A stretch of 6,615 nucleotides of DNA from Candidatus Iainarchaeum sp. (GCA_026397035.1 JAPLVQ010000158.1:1-6615), one strand, 5' to 3'; counted from the first letter of the stretch, positions 1 to 5,589 are shown. Program-made: numbers and translations. The notes: generated from the sequence alone by a model not told the origin.

Positions 1-181
1 CCGTATCAAGCAAAATCAAGACGTCTCCTTTTTGCACGCTTCCTCTCGCGTTTCTTCTCTTTACACGTCCTTTTTCGGGACCGTCAAGGATTTTGCAGAG
101 GATTTGTGTAACTTCTCCGTGCACGCCGGTTGTTTTCACAATTTCAACCACTTCTGCGGGTGTTCCTTTTTCGTCAGCCAT
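1..181 (-). CDS. rps28e: 30S ribosomal protein S28e, C-terminus cut by window edge
   Basis: Small-subunit ribosomal protein S28e, an OB-fold protein found in archaea and eukaryotes that sits near the mRNA exit path of the 30S subunit. Sixty codons are visible from the ATG at 179-181. They begin MADEKGTPAEVVEIV, followed by TTGVHGEVTQ, a DGPEKGRV segment, and RRNARGSVQKGDVL, all hallmark S28e blocks. The family is usually about 70 residues, so only the acidic/arginine-rich tail (about ten residues) is missing, lost at position 1. The start is supported by a GGTGA Shine-Dalgarno at 189-193, seven bases upstream. The gene follows L7Ae by 15 bases on the same strand, the conserved archaeal order rpl7ae-rps28e, often continued by rpl24e. 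Co-transcription with L7Ae is very likely. This gene is not represented as a closed reading frame because its stop lies outside the window. Confidence 0.95.
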   Translation of the reverse strand, partial: MADEKGTPAEVVEIVKTTGVHGEVTQILCKILDGPEKGRVKRRNARGSVQKGDVLILLDT

Positions 182-196
182 TCTTCATTCACCCCA

Positions 197-559
197 TTAT
201 TTTCTAAGCTCGTGTAGCTTTTTTGTCAGGTCCTTTAAATCCGCTTCAACTTCGGTTTCAATTATTGCTATTGATGCTGTTGCTGTTCTCAAACCTGCTT
301 TTTCACCAAGTGCTTTTCTTGTTGCAATGTAACTAAAAGGTACTTGCTTTTCGCCGCATAATACAGGCAAATGCATTACCACTTCTTTTGGGCTTACATC
401 TTCTGCTATTACAACTAATTTCGCTGTTCCTCTTTCAATTGCTTTAGTTACTTCGTTTATTCCGGCTTTTATTTTTCCCTTCTTTGCCGTTTTTTCAACG
501 ATTTCGCTTGTTTGTTCTCTTAACTCATCAGTTAATTGTATTTTTATATAATCCGCCAT
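197..559 (-). CDS. rpl7ae: 50S ribosomal protein L7Ae
   Basis: L7Ae, an RNA-binding protein that recognises kink-turns in 23S rRNA and, in archaea, in box C/D and H/ACA guide RNAs and RNase P. The 120-residue protein has the full family signature: a KAGINEVTKAIERG block (residues about 32-45) with the G-N-E-x-x-K residues that contact the kink-turn (G33, N35, E36, K39), the AEDVSP turn (52-57), and the LCGEKQVPFSYI...LGEKAGL block (67-90). Length is typical. I place the start at the ATG at 557-559, not the in-frame GTG three codons upstream, because that GTG is part of a near-perfect Shine-Dalgarno, GGAGGTG at 566-572. The protein then begins MADYIKIQLTDEL. It leads an operon with S28e. A TATA-like element lies upstream, though its spacing does not agree well with the Shine-Dalgarno (see findings). 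Confidence 0.97.
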   Translation of the reverse strand: MADYIKIQLTDELREQTSEIVEKTAKKGKIKAGINEVTKAIERGTAKLVVIAEDVSPKEVVMHLPVLCGEKQVPFSYIATRKALGEKAGLRTATASIAIIETEVEADLKDLTKKLHELRK

Positions 560-565
560 ATTAAA

Positions 566-572
566 CACCTCC
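566..572 (-). promoter_or_regulatory. Shine-Dalgarno site of L7Ae
   Basis: GGAGGTG lies six bases upstream of the ATG at 557-559. It overlaps the in-frame GTG at 566-568 and so rules that GTG out as the start. Confidence 0.85.
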
Positions 573-585
573 GCGTCAACCGCCC

Positions 586-594
586 CATATATAG
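586..594 (-). promoter_or_regulatory. TATA-like element upstream of L7Ae
   Basis: The minus strand reads CTATATATG here, the best TATA match in the 150-base spacer before L7Ae. Standard archaeal spacing from TATA centre to transcription start (about 25 bases) would start the transcript near 563-566, on or just after the Shine-Dalgarno. Other A/T-rich candidates exist further upstream: TTTTTAAAG around 649-657 and an AATAATTTAG stretch around 628-637. The operon promoter is therefore likely in this spacer, but the exact box is uncertain. Confidence 0.45.
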
Positions 595-673
595 CGTCAG
601 CTTCATAGGCAAAAATAGCCTAAAAACTAAATTATTACCACTTAGAAAGCTTTAAAAACGCAATTTCTGGGGG

Positions 674-686
674 CTAAAAACAAGAG
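674..686 (-). terminator. T-rich tract downstream of the 710-1294 gene
   Basis: The minus strand has CTTGTTTTTAG about 25-35 bases past the stop codon of the 710-1294 gene. Archaeal RNA polymerase terminates at oligo-T tracts without needing a hairpin, so this is a plausible but weak terminator that separates that gene from the ribosomal operon. Confidence 0.25.
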
Positions 687-709
687 AAGTTTGGTCCTTA
701 CTTTTTGAA

Positions 710-1294
710 TCATTTCTTAAGTTCTTTTCTTAAAACAACGTACTTGGCGCCTTCTTTACCGCTGCCAAAATGCATTTCTTTAATATTCTCGAATCCATTT
801 GTCCTAAACTTCGTTGTTATTCTTGAATCTTCAGCATTTGCGCAAAATGTAACAGCACTAAATCCTCTTTCCACAGCAATTTTCTCTACTTCCCCAATCA
901 TTTGTGAGAATAATTTTGCATCAAAGGGGCCGTGAATTAATTGAAGCTTGTGTATTGCAAGAGTTCTGCCTTCAACTGTTTTAGTTTCTTCAATAAAATG
1001 CGCACTTGCATATTTGTGATGATGGCGATCCTCTATTTGCACAAGCCCGTTTTCAATCTTCGCGCTTTTCTCCGGTCCGCTTGCAATTTTTACCACTTGG
1101 GTTAAGTGTCCTGTTCCTTCAAATTGAACTTCTTTAACATAGCTTATTGGAATGCGTTTATTCTCAAAGTGTTCCAGCCCAAGTTCCTCCTTTCTAAAAA
1201 GCAGTCTGTGAAACTTTGTAGCAACAGTTTCCTCTCCCGCAGGAATTCTTTTATTCGTAAAGTCAAAACTTATTCTTGCTGGCCTGTTTTGCAT
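710..1294 (-). CDS. Possible GNAT-like (acetyltransferase-fold) protein
   Basis: A 194-residue soluble protein that I do not recognise as a named family. The C-terminal part resembles the second half of a GNAT acetyltransferase. A hydrophobic strand (LAIHKLQLI, about 112-120) is followed by an amphipathic helix (FSQMIGEVEKIAVERG, 129-144), a strand (FSAVTFCAN, 145-153), and a helix ending in F-x-x-N-GF (F163, N166, G167, F168), the typical 'k..GF' end of GNAT domains. The acetyl-CoA-binding Q/R-x-x-G-x-G/A loop is not visible; the equivalent stretch reads HGPFDAK. A His cluster (HHH, 91-93) is also present. If it is a GNAT, it may be divergent or lack CoA binding. I chose the ATG at 1292-1294. 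The frame stays open to a TTG at 1352-1354, which would add 20 residues, but neither start has a clear Shine-Dalgarno. It is divergent from the DUF2061 gene. Confidence 0.6.
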   Translation of the reverse strand: MQNRPARISFDFTNKRIPAGEETVATKFHRLLFRKEELGLEHFENKRIPISYVKEVQFEGTGHLTQVVKIASGPEKSAKIENGLVQIEDRHHHKYASAHFIEETKTVEGRTLAIHKLQLIHGPFDAKLFSQMIGEVEKIAVERGFSAVTFCANAEDSRITTKFRTNGFENIKEMHFGSGKEGAKYVVLRKELKK

Positions 1295-1389
1295 AACAAA
1301 ATAATGAAGCAAAAGCTTTTTAGTAAATCCCCTACTGCAAAATGCCTTTTTCAACCAAAAATTTGTTTTTCAAACTGCTTCGTCCCCAG

Positions 1390-1413
1390 AACAAGTTTTT
1401 TAAACTCCTTGTT
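1390..1413. promoter_or_regulatory. Symmetric TATA element within an inverted repeat, between divergent genes
   Basis: AGTTTTTTAAACT (1394-1406) reads as a TATA-like box on both strands, with AGTTT and AAACT arms around three T's. It is bracketed by AACAAG (1390-1395) and CTTGTT (1408-1413), a six-base inverted repeat. For the plus-strand gene it predicts a transcript start near 1426, nine bases before the ATG at 1435. For the minus-strand gene it predicts a start near 1374, about 80 bases before the ATG at 1294 or 20 before the TTG at 1354. A second minus-strand candidate, TTTACTAAAAAG near 1315-1326, would make the 1294 start leaderless. Confidence 0.45.
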
Positions 1414-1434
1414 TCCAACTCTGGCTGATAGGAT

Positions 1435-1824
1435 ATGTTTCCCGACACACAAATAAGCAGCGCAAGCATCGCAATAAAAAAAGGAGGGGGTCGCCGCTGG
1501 GATGCAAGTGCAAAATTAAAAGAGGGTTCAAAGCCTTTTGTTCAGCTTCCTCTTTCCATAAGCCCTCCACCGATTCAATTTGGATATGATAATTCCTTTG
1601 AGCTGATTAGAGGACTCACTTCAATGGAGAGGGCTGTGAAAAAAAGCATTTCTTTTAGAGTATTTGCGACAATGGGAACTTTTGCTGTTGCTTGGGTTTT
1701 CACAGGAAATCCTTTTACAAGCATCGGTTTAGCAAGCGCACAGGCAATAACAAACACCACTATTTATTATTGGCATGAAAAGCATTGGGAAGGAAAGAGC
1801 AGGTCACAAAAACAATCTGCATAA
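1435..1824 (+). CDS. DUF2061 family small membrane protein
   Basis: Residues 64-119 match the DUF2061 family of small predicted membrane proteins, whose function is not established. The match runs MERAVKKSISFRV, a first hydrophobic segment (about 74-90) ending in FTG, a second (about 94-112), then the family's closing YYWHEKHW (111-118), equivalent to the usual YY-x-HER-x-W. The protein probably has two membrane-spanning helices with a basic C-terminal tail. The ATG at 1435 gives 129 residues, with a 63-residue N-terminal extension that is Gly/Arg- and Pro-containing and that I do not recognise. DUF2061 proteins are often only about 60-80 residues, and an internal ATG at 1624 (Met64) would give exactly such a protein, with a weak GAGG site 10 bases upstream. 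The extension has no stops and reasonable codon use, and the TATA at 1394-1406 fits the upstream start, so I keep the long form with reserve. Confidence 0.7.
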   Translation: MFPDTQISSASIAIKKGGGRRWDASAKLKEGSKPFVQLPLSISPPPIQFGYDNSFELIRGLTSMERAVKKSISFRVFATMGTFAVAWVFTGNPFTSIGLASAQAITNTTIYYWHEKHWEGKSRSQKQSA

Positions 1825-1853
1825 TAGTATGCTTTGTTAGTCCATTCTTATCC

Positions 1854-1892
1854 TTGCTCAAAAATTACCATATTATTCTTTTTGCTCAAAAA
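1854..1892 (+). repeat. Two direct copies of TTGCTCAAAAA
   Basis: TTGCTCAAAAA occurs at 1854-1864 and exactly again at 1882-1892, 28 bases apart. Both lie between the DUF2061 stop and the TATA box of the 1940 gene. They could be regulator sites upstream of that promoter or chance AT-rich similarity. Confidence 0.5.
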
Positions 1893-1907
1893 CACCAAAA
1901 AGAACTC

Positions 1908-1916
1908 TTTTTAATA
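1908..1916 (+). promoter_or_regulatory. TATA box of the sigma-4-like gene
   Basis: TTTTTAATA, centred about 28 bases before the ATG at 1940, with purine-rich AAAAAGAAC immediately upstream where a TFB recognition element would lie. No Shine-Dalgarno precedes the ATG. The spacing predicts a leaderless transcript starting at or within a base or two of the start codon. Confidence 0.55.
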
Positions 1917-1939
1917 ACTTTAACTAAAAAGTATTATTT

Positions 1940-3181
1940 ATGGGAAGACCAAAAGCACCCGCTTATCCTTTAAAGCAAACCGGTCCGGTTAAGCTGGACG
2001 GAGCCTTTACTAATCCAAGGATAATGCATACTGCCATTCGTGAGTTAAGTAGGGGAAAGAACAGAGAAAATGTTCTAAAGAAAATATTTAATAAACATTT
2101 TGCGGGCAAAAAAATTGGAGACGCTGCTTCCAGACCAATTACACAAGAGGATATCAATTACACTTTTTCTCCAAAGTCGGGTGTTGCAAGAAGAATGATA
2201 CGAGAATTAGAATTTCTAGTTAGCCAGCGAAGCGATCCTAGTATCATTATTAAACCGTCCCAGCGCGAGATAGCTCAAAGATTAGTCCAGCTTTCAAAAA
2301 GATTTCCCCGAGGAATACCTAAAGGGAGTTCCACGCATCCCACAAGAACTGGGAAGTGGAAACGCGTACAAGGGGCTCACTCAAATATGCCTGCTTTAAT
2401 AACTGCATTGGATTTGTTTAGAGAGGGAAAAACATGGCCGCAAATCGCAGAGCAGTTGCAAAGAGTTTATTTTAGAAATTACACTCCTGATGAAGTTCTT
2501 CATGCATTTACAAGTAATTATGGTCCGGCTGGAGGAATCAATAAAACTATTAATAATTCCAGAGGCGCGCCAGGCGCGGTTATGAAACCAGATAGGGATG
2601 AAATAATTAAGCGTATTGAATACCTTGTTGAAAACATGAGTAGGGAAATGGGACAAAGACATGCCTTTTTGGCGCGAACCCCAAAGGCACGAAAGGAAGC
2701 ATCTAAAAGGGCAAGCAGGATATTGCAATTGCTTCATCAGAATGCCGAATACAGAAACGCATTGCTTAGAGGAATTAAAGCCGCGGCCGGAAGAAGACAA
2801 GAAACAAGAATTGATGCGACAGAACAGCAATTTCTTGATAGAAACTGGGGCAGGGGTTTTGAGGGAGGTAAATCAAGTTTTGAGGGACGTAAATCAAAAT
2901 CAGGAAGGGCTTCTCCCGCAACAGTTCCTATTGAAAATACTACCGCAGCAACGCAGCTCATTGAAGCGGAGCGCGAACAGGCGCTTAGCAGGGTTTTGGG
3001 GGAATTAGACCCGCGCACTACTCTTCTCATTAAGATAAGATTTGGCTTTTTTGGAGATTGGCCCGATGACAAAATAATCTCTGAAACGGGGCTTAGCATT
3101 AGCGAGTTTAAAAGACGTACCGATGAGGCATTAAAACAGCTCTCAACCCACCCAAAATTAAGAGAGTTCATGGAAAAATAA
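1940..3181 (+). CDS. Multi-HTH protein with C-terminal sigma-70 region 4-like domain
   Basis: A 413-residue basic protein with no named family that I can assign. The C-terminus (about 343-411) closely follows sigma-70 region 4: LDPRT (356-360) like LPPRE, then LLIKIRFGF (362-370) like VLRLRFGL. A helix-turn-helix follows (PDDKIISETGLSISEFKRR, 375-393), then EALKQL (396-401) and HPKLREFM (404-411), like the ALRKLRHP...LRDFL ending of sigma factors. The N-terminal half holds two diverged copies of one module (about 30-121 and 154-233), each with an R-x-GK HTH-like start, an I/Y-T-x-E/D-E/D core and a KP-x-x-x-EI-x-x-R-I/L helix. Residues 300-335 are a low-complexity Gly/Ser/Arg linker. Sigma regions 2 and 3, needed to bind core polymerase and melt the promoter, are not visible. 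It is most likely a DNA-binding protein, perhaps transcriptional. The start is supported by the TATA spacing; the gene converges on gltX. Confidence 0.85.
   Translation: MGRPKAPAYPLKQTGPVKLDGAFTNPRIMHTAIRELSRGKNRENVLKKIFNKHFAGKKIGDAASRPITQEDINYTFSPKSGVARRMIRELEFLVSQRSDPSIIIKPSQREIAQRLVQLSKRFPRGIPKGSSTHPTRTGKWKRVQGAHSNMPALITALDLFREGKTWPQIAEQLQRVYFRNYTPDEVLHAFTSNYGPAGGINKTINNSRGAPGAVMKPDRDEIIKRIEYLVENMSREMGQRHAFLARTPKARKEASKRASRILQLLHQNAEYRNALLRGIKAAAGRRQETRIDATEQQFLDRNWGRGFEGGKSSFEGRKSKSGRASPATVPIENTTAATQLIEAEREQALSRVLGELDPRTTLLIKIRFGFFGDWPDDKIISETGLSISEFKRRTDEALKQLSTHPKLREFMEK
2857..2898 (+). repeat. Tandem 21-bp duplication in the linker of the sigma-4-like gene
   Basis: Two adjacent 21-base units (2857-2877 and 2878-2898) differ at only two positions. 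They start TTTTGAGGGA and end GTAAATCAA plus G or A. The unit length is a multiple of three, so the frame is kept, and the two units encode FEGGKSS and FEGRKSK (residues 307-313 and 314-320). Near identity suggests a fairly recent duplication. Confidence 0.85.
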
Positions 3182-3197
3182 GTTATCAGATTCATTC

Positions 3198-3228
3198 AAT
3201 CAAATTAATCAAATTGCCCAATCAAATT
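3198..3228. repeat. Three copies of AATCAAATT in a convergent spacer
   Basis: AATCAAATT occurs at 3198-3206 and 3207-3215 in direct tandem, and again at 3220-3228. All lie in the 87-base spacer between the 3' ends of the sigma-4-like gene and gltX. Function unknown; simple AT-rich slippage is possible. Confidence 0.6.
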
Positions 3229-3250
3229 CAAGTATTTTAATACGGAGAAA

Positions 3251-3258
3251 GTTTTTTA
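3251..3258 (+). terminator. Oligo-T tract downstream of the sigma-4-like gene
   Basis: A run of six T's (3252-3257) lies about 70 bases past the stop at 3179-3181 and just before the end of the converging gltX gene. It fits an archaeal oligo-T terminator for the plus strand. No hairpin is evident. Confidence 0.3.
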
Positions 3259-3268
3259 GTGCGCTAAA

Positions 3269-4930
3269 TTAATCATACGAGTACACAAACAGTATACAAT
3301 CTTTTTTCTTTTCCTCTATATTAACAAAACCAATTCCTTCCAAGTGAATTATTCCTTTAGCATTCAAAACACTTTTTGGACACACTCCTTTTTTCATACT
3401 CCCGTCAGCCAGCAATATCTCTGCAGGAATTGTTTCACCTGTCCATGAAAGTGTGGGGTAATTTTCTTTGTCAAATGAAACAAATTCAAGTTTCCCAGTT
3501 GAAGCAACTTTTGCATTAAATGCTTTTTTGAGCCTCACTATTGTATCGTTTTTCTTCAAATACTTTTCAAACTCTTTTTTCTCTACAAAAATTTCAAGTT
3601 TAGCGCCGGCGCTAAATTTAATCTTCTCGCCATAATTTTCAATTTCTCCTTTCCCAACTCCAATAATTTCTACTTTTGAGGGTTCTTCAAAAAAAGAATA
3701 TTCATTAACTTCCCCAAGAATTTCTTTATTTGCTGAAGCGAATGCGTCAAGAGATATTTTTGCTTCATTTGGGTTTAGACCTATACTTAATATTACTTTT
3801 CTTATCGCTTCTGGAGTAAATCCTCTTCTTCTAAAAGATTTTAGGGTTGCTAGTCTTGGGTCATCATCTCCTTTTAGCCCGCCTTTTTCAATCAACTCTT
3901 TTATTTTGCTCTTGCTTAGTATCATGTCGCCGACTTTGGATATTTTTCCGTGATAAAATGTATGAGGATATTCCCAGTTAAAGTATTTGTAAAGAATTTT
4001 TTGTTTGTCCTCATTTTGTACATGCTCTTGTCCGCGTATTATAAAATTTATTCCCATTTCATGGTCATCTACTCCGCTTGCAAGATTATATGAAGGCCAC
4101 ACGTGTTTATTCTGCGCTTTCTTATTAGGATGATTCACTTCATTAACTACTCTTGCAAGCCACCAGTCGCGTGTTGATGGATCTTTATCATTCAAATCAG
4201 ATTTTATTCTTACAACCGCTTCTTCTTCCTTAATTTCGTGTGCGAGCATTTTCTTCCACAAAATAAGCTGCTCTGTTGTACTTTTTGTTCTGCATTTGCA
4301 GGGTTTTGATTCCCAGATTAGTTTTCTCCATTCTTCGCTTTCGCAATCACATATATAAGCATTTCCATCAGAAATTAACTTCTCAATTACTGCATAATAT
4401 CTGTCAAGTCTATCAGACGCGTTCACGGTTTTGTCAATATTAATTCCAAGCCACTTAAATTCTGCAAGGAATTCTTTTTCTATTCCAAGAACAGGAATTT
4501 TTATTTTGGGATCAGTATCATCAAATCGGAGTATGTATTCTCCGCCGTATTTTTTTACATATTCATCAGTAAGGACTGCCGGTCTTGCATGCCCAAAGTG
4601 CATTGCTCCGCTCGGGTTTGGGGCAACTCTAGTAATTAATTTCATTCCTGGCTTAAACCAATCAAGTTCAGGCAAAGCTTTTTCCTTTTCAACGTGTTTT
4701 AGCTCCCAACCCGCAACATTGAATTTTGAGTATTCAGAATTAAGTATGTCTTTATGCATTTTATTTACTAAAGAAACTATTTCATTAATCAAGGGCATTA
4801 CTTTCTTTAAGTCAACTTCAGGAAATAGTGCTTTTACTTTCCCGACAACCGCCCCAATTTGTGCTTTTCCCTCATGCTCAAAAGCATTCTTTACTGCGTA
4901 CTTGTACGTAACTGCCCTTACTTCTTCCAT
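3269..4930 (-). CDS. gltX: Glutamyl-tRNA synthetase, archaeal/eukaryotic type
   Basis: Class I aminoacyl-tRNA synthetase that charges tRNA-Glu; many archaeal enzymes also charge tRNA-Gln, which GatDE then amidates. The protein is 553 residues, usual for the family. The archaeal N-terminal helical domain (about 1-95) opens MEEVRAVTYKYAVKNAF with GKAQIGAVVGKV. The catalytic Rossmann fold starts at RVAPNPSGAMHFGH (101-114), with the HIGH motif as HFGH (111-114); RFDDTDP follows at about 135-141. Four cysteines in a C-x-C / C-x-C arrangement (194, 196, 211, 213) probably bind zinc. The KMSKS equivalent is ILSKSK (337-342). Beyond about residue 410 is the all-beta anticodon-binding domain of the GlnRS-like type, which marks this as the archaeal form. 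I chose the ATG at 4928-4930 because homologues begin this way and a TATA box lies 24 bases upstream. The frame extends 19 codons further but that part has no family features. Confidence 0.96.
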   Translation of the reverse strand: MEEVRAVTYKYAVKNAFEHEGKAQIGAVVGKVKALFPEVDLKKVMPLINEIVSLVNKMHKDILNSEYSKFNVAGWELKHVEKEKALPELDWFKPGMKLITRVAPNPSGAMHFGHARPAVLTDEYVKKYGGEYILRFDDTDPKIKIPVLGIEKEFLAEFKWLGINIDKTVNASDRLDRYYAVIEKLISDGNAYICDCESEEWRKLIWESKPCKCRTKSTTEQLILWKKMLAHEIKEEEAVVRIKSDLNDKDPSTRDWWLARVVNEVNHPNKKAQNKHVWPSYNLASGVDDHEMGINFIIRGQEHVQNEDKQKILYKYFNWEYPHTFYHGKISKVGDMILSKSKIKELIEKGGLKGDDDPRLATLKSFRRRGFTPEAIRKVILSIGLNPNEAKISLDAFASANKEILGEVNEYSFFEEPSKVEIIGVGKGEIENYGEKIKFSAGAKLEIFVEKKEFEKYLKKNDTIVRLKKAFNAKVASTGKLEFVSFDKENYPTLSWTGETIPAEILLADGSMKKGVCPKSVLNAKGIIHLEGIGFVNIEEKKKDCILFVYSYD

Positions 4931-4949
4931 AAAAATAAATAGGGGTGAA

Positions 4950-4957
4950 TAATTTAA
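4950..4957 (-). promoter_or_regulatory. TATA box of gltX, leaderless spacing
   Basis: The minus strand reads TTAAATTA, centred about 24 bases from the ATG at 4930, with no Shine-Dalgarno in between. This predicts a transcript that begins at or next to the start codon, and it supports that ATG over upstream in-frame starts. The box sits in the 60-base gap after the HAD gene, so gltX probably has its own promoter. Confidence 0.5.
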
Positions 4958-4985
4958 GAGGGTTTGGATAAACCCGTCCGCATGC

Positions 4986-4990
4986 AAAAA
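4986..4990 (-). terminator. T5 tract immediately after the HAD gene stop
   Basis: The minus strand reads TTTTT directly after the TAG at 4991-4993, before the gltX promoter. It is short, so it is only a weak candidate for an oligo-T terminator of the regulator-HAD transcript. Confidence 0.25.
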
Positions 4991-5578
4991 CTAGCTTTTT
5001 GGCAAAGTTCCAATTATTTTCTCGGCTTCTTTCCAGTCTTTCGCCCTGATTACATTTTTCGCGTTAAAGTTTTTGTTCCATGGCTTGTCAAGGAGTATTA
5101 CAGTGCATTTATCAGATGCACATTCAAGAGCATAATGAGGCTGGTCTTCAATCAAAATATCAAGCCCGAGTTTTACAGATATTTCATTTTTTGTTCTGCA
5201 CGAGGCATCATTCGTAAAATAATTTGTCAGATAAAGCCCAGAAAATGTCTTTGGAAAGTGCTCCAAAATCCACTTGGTAGTGTCATCAAATAAATTATCT
5301 TGTCTTGACGAAACTAAAAATAGCACATTGCCTTTTTTTATGTTTTTAATCGCACAAATTGAACCTTCAACTGGCTTTGTTTCTAAAAAGTGTTTTGTTT
5401 TATGGAACTCATGCACGCTTTTGAGTATGTCTTCTCTAGTGCCCCCGACTATTTCCCAAAAGGAGTATGAATGAAATTCATTTGGGGAAAATTTTGTTTT
5501 GTGGGTTTCATTATAGAATTTACAATATGCTTCAACGTACCCGAAAAGCACTTCGTCAATATCAATGCCGATTTTCAT
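4991..5578 (-). CDS. HAD-superfamily 5'-nucleotidase-like hydrolase
   Basis: A 195-residue cytosolic HAD hydrolase resembling the 5'(3')-deoxyribonucleotidase (NT5C-type) group, which removes phosphate from nucleoside monophosphates. The catalytic set is complete. Motif I is GIDIDEVL (residues 4-11) with the nucleophile D6 and acid/base D8. Motif II is FLVSSRQD (87-94) with the Ser. K130 in TKNEIS is the likely motif III Lys, and LIEDQP (142-147) with E144/D145 is motif IV. LLDKPWN (162-168), the conserved 'PWN/PYN' segment of this group, follows. The helical cap lies between motifs I and II (about 12-80). The start ATG at 5576-5578 has a strong GGTGAG Shine-Dalgarno at 5584-5589, five bases upstream. 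It lies 51 bases after the TrmB-like gene on the same strand and is probably co-transcribed with it. The exact substrate cannot be read from the sequence; a phosphatase of other small molecules is possible. Confidence 0.85.
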   Translation of the reverse strand: MKIGIDIDEVLFGYVEAYCKFYNETHKTKFSPNEFHSYSFWEIVGGTREDILKSVHEFHKTKHFLETKPVEGSICAIKNIKKGNVLFLVSSRQDNLFDDTTKWILEHFPKTFSGLYLTNYFTNDASCRTKNEISVKLGLDILIEDQPHYALECASDKCTVILLDKPWNKNFNAKNVIRAKDWKEAEKIIGTLPKS

Positions 5579-5583
5579 GCCAG

Positions 5584-5589
5584 CTCACC
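5584..5589 (-). promoter_or_regulatory. Shine-Dalgarno site of the HAD gene
   Basis: GGTGAG lies five bases before the ATG at 5576-5578. Its presence implies a transcript with a leader, in keeping with read-through from the TrmB-like gene upstream. Confidence 0.75.

Noticed and set aside
560..568. GTG start three codons upstream for L7Ae
   Set aside because: The GTG is part of the GGAGGTG Shine-Dalgarno, and the family begins at the downstream ATG.
560..605. Kink-turn in the L7Ae leader for autoregulation
   Set aside because: Two GA steps are present (CTGACGC and TTGACGC), but I could not form the required stem, three-base bulge and tandem G-A pairs. The region may not even be transcribed.
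1295..1354. TTG start giving a 214-residue acetyltransferase-like protein
   Set aside because: A rarer start codon with no Shine-Dalgarno, and the extra 20 residues show no domain feature. It remains possible, because the 1394-1406 TATA would suit it.
2396..3195. Long minus-strand open frames and a plus-strand +1 frame inside the sigma-4-like gene
   Set aside because: They overlap the better-supported frame, which has recognisable domains; no Shine-Dalgarno or TATA support was seen for them.
4431..4952. 173-codon open frame on the plus strand
   Set aside because: It lies entirely antisense to the conserved GluRS catalytic domain and has a low-complexity, Ser/Phe-rich translation typical of a shadow frame.
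4931..4987. 19-residue N-terminal extension of glutamyl-tRNA synthetase
   Set aside because: It overlaps the previous gene's 3' spacer and the TATA box. Archaeal GluRS starts at the MEEVRA-type sequence, which has leaderless TATA spacing.
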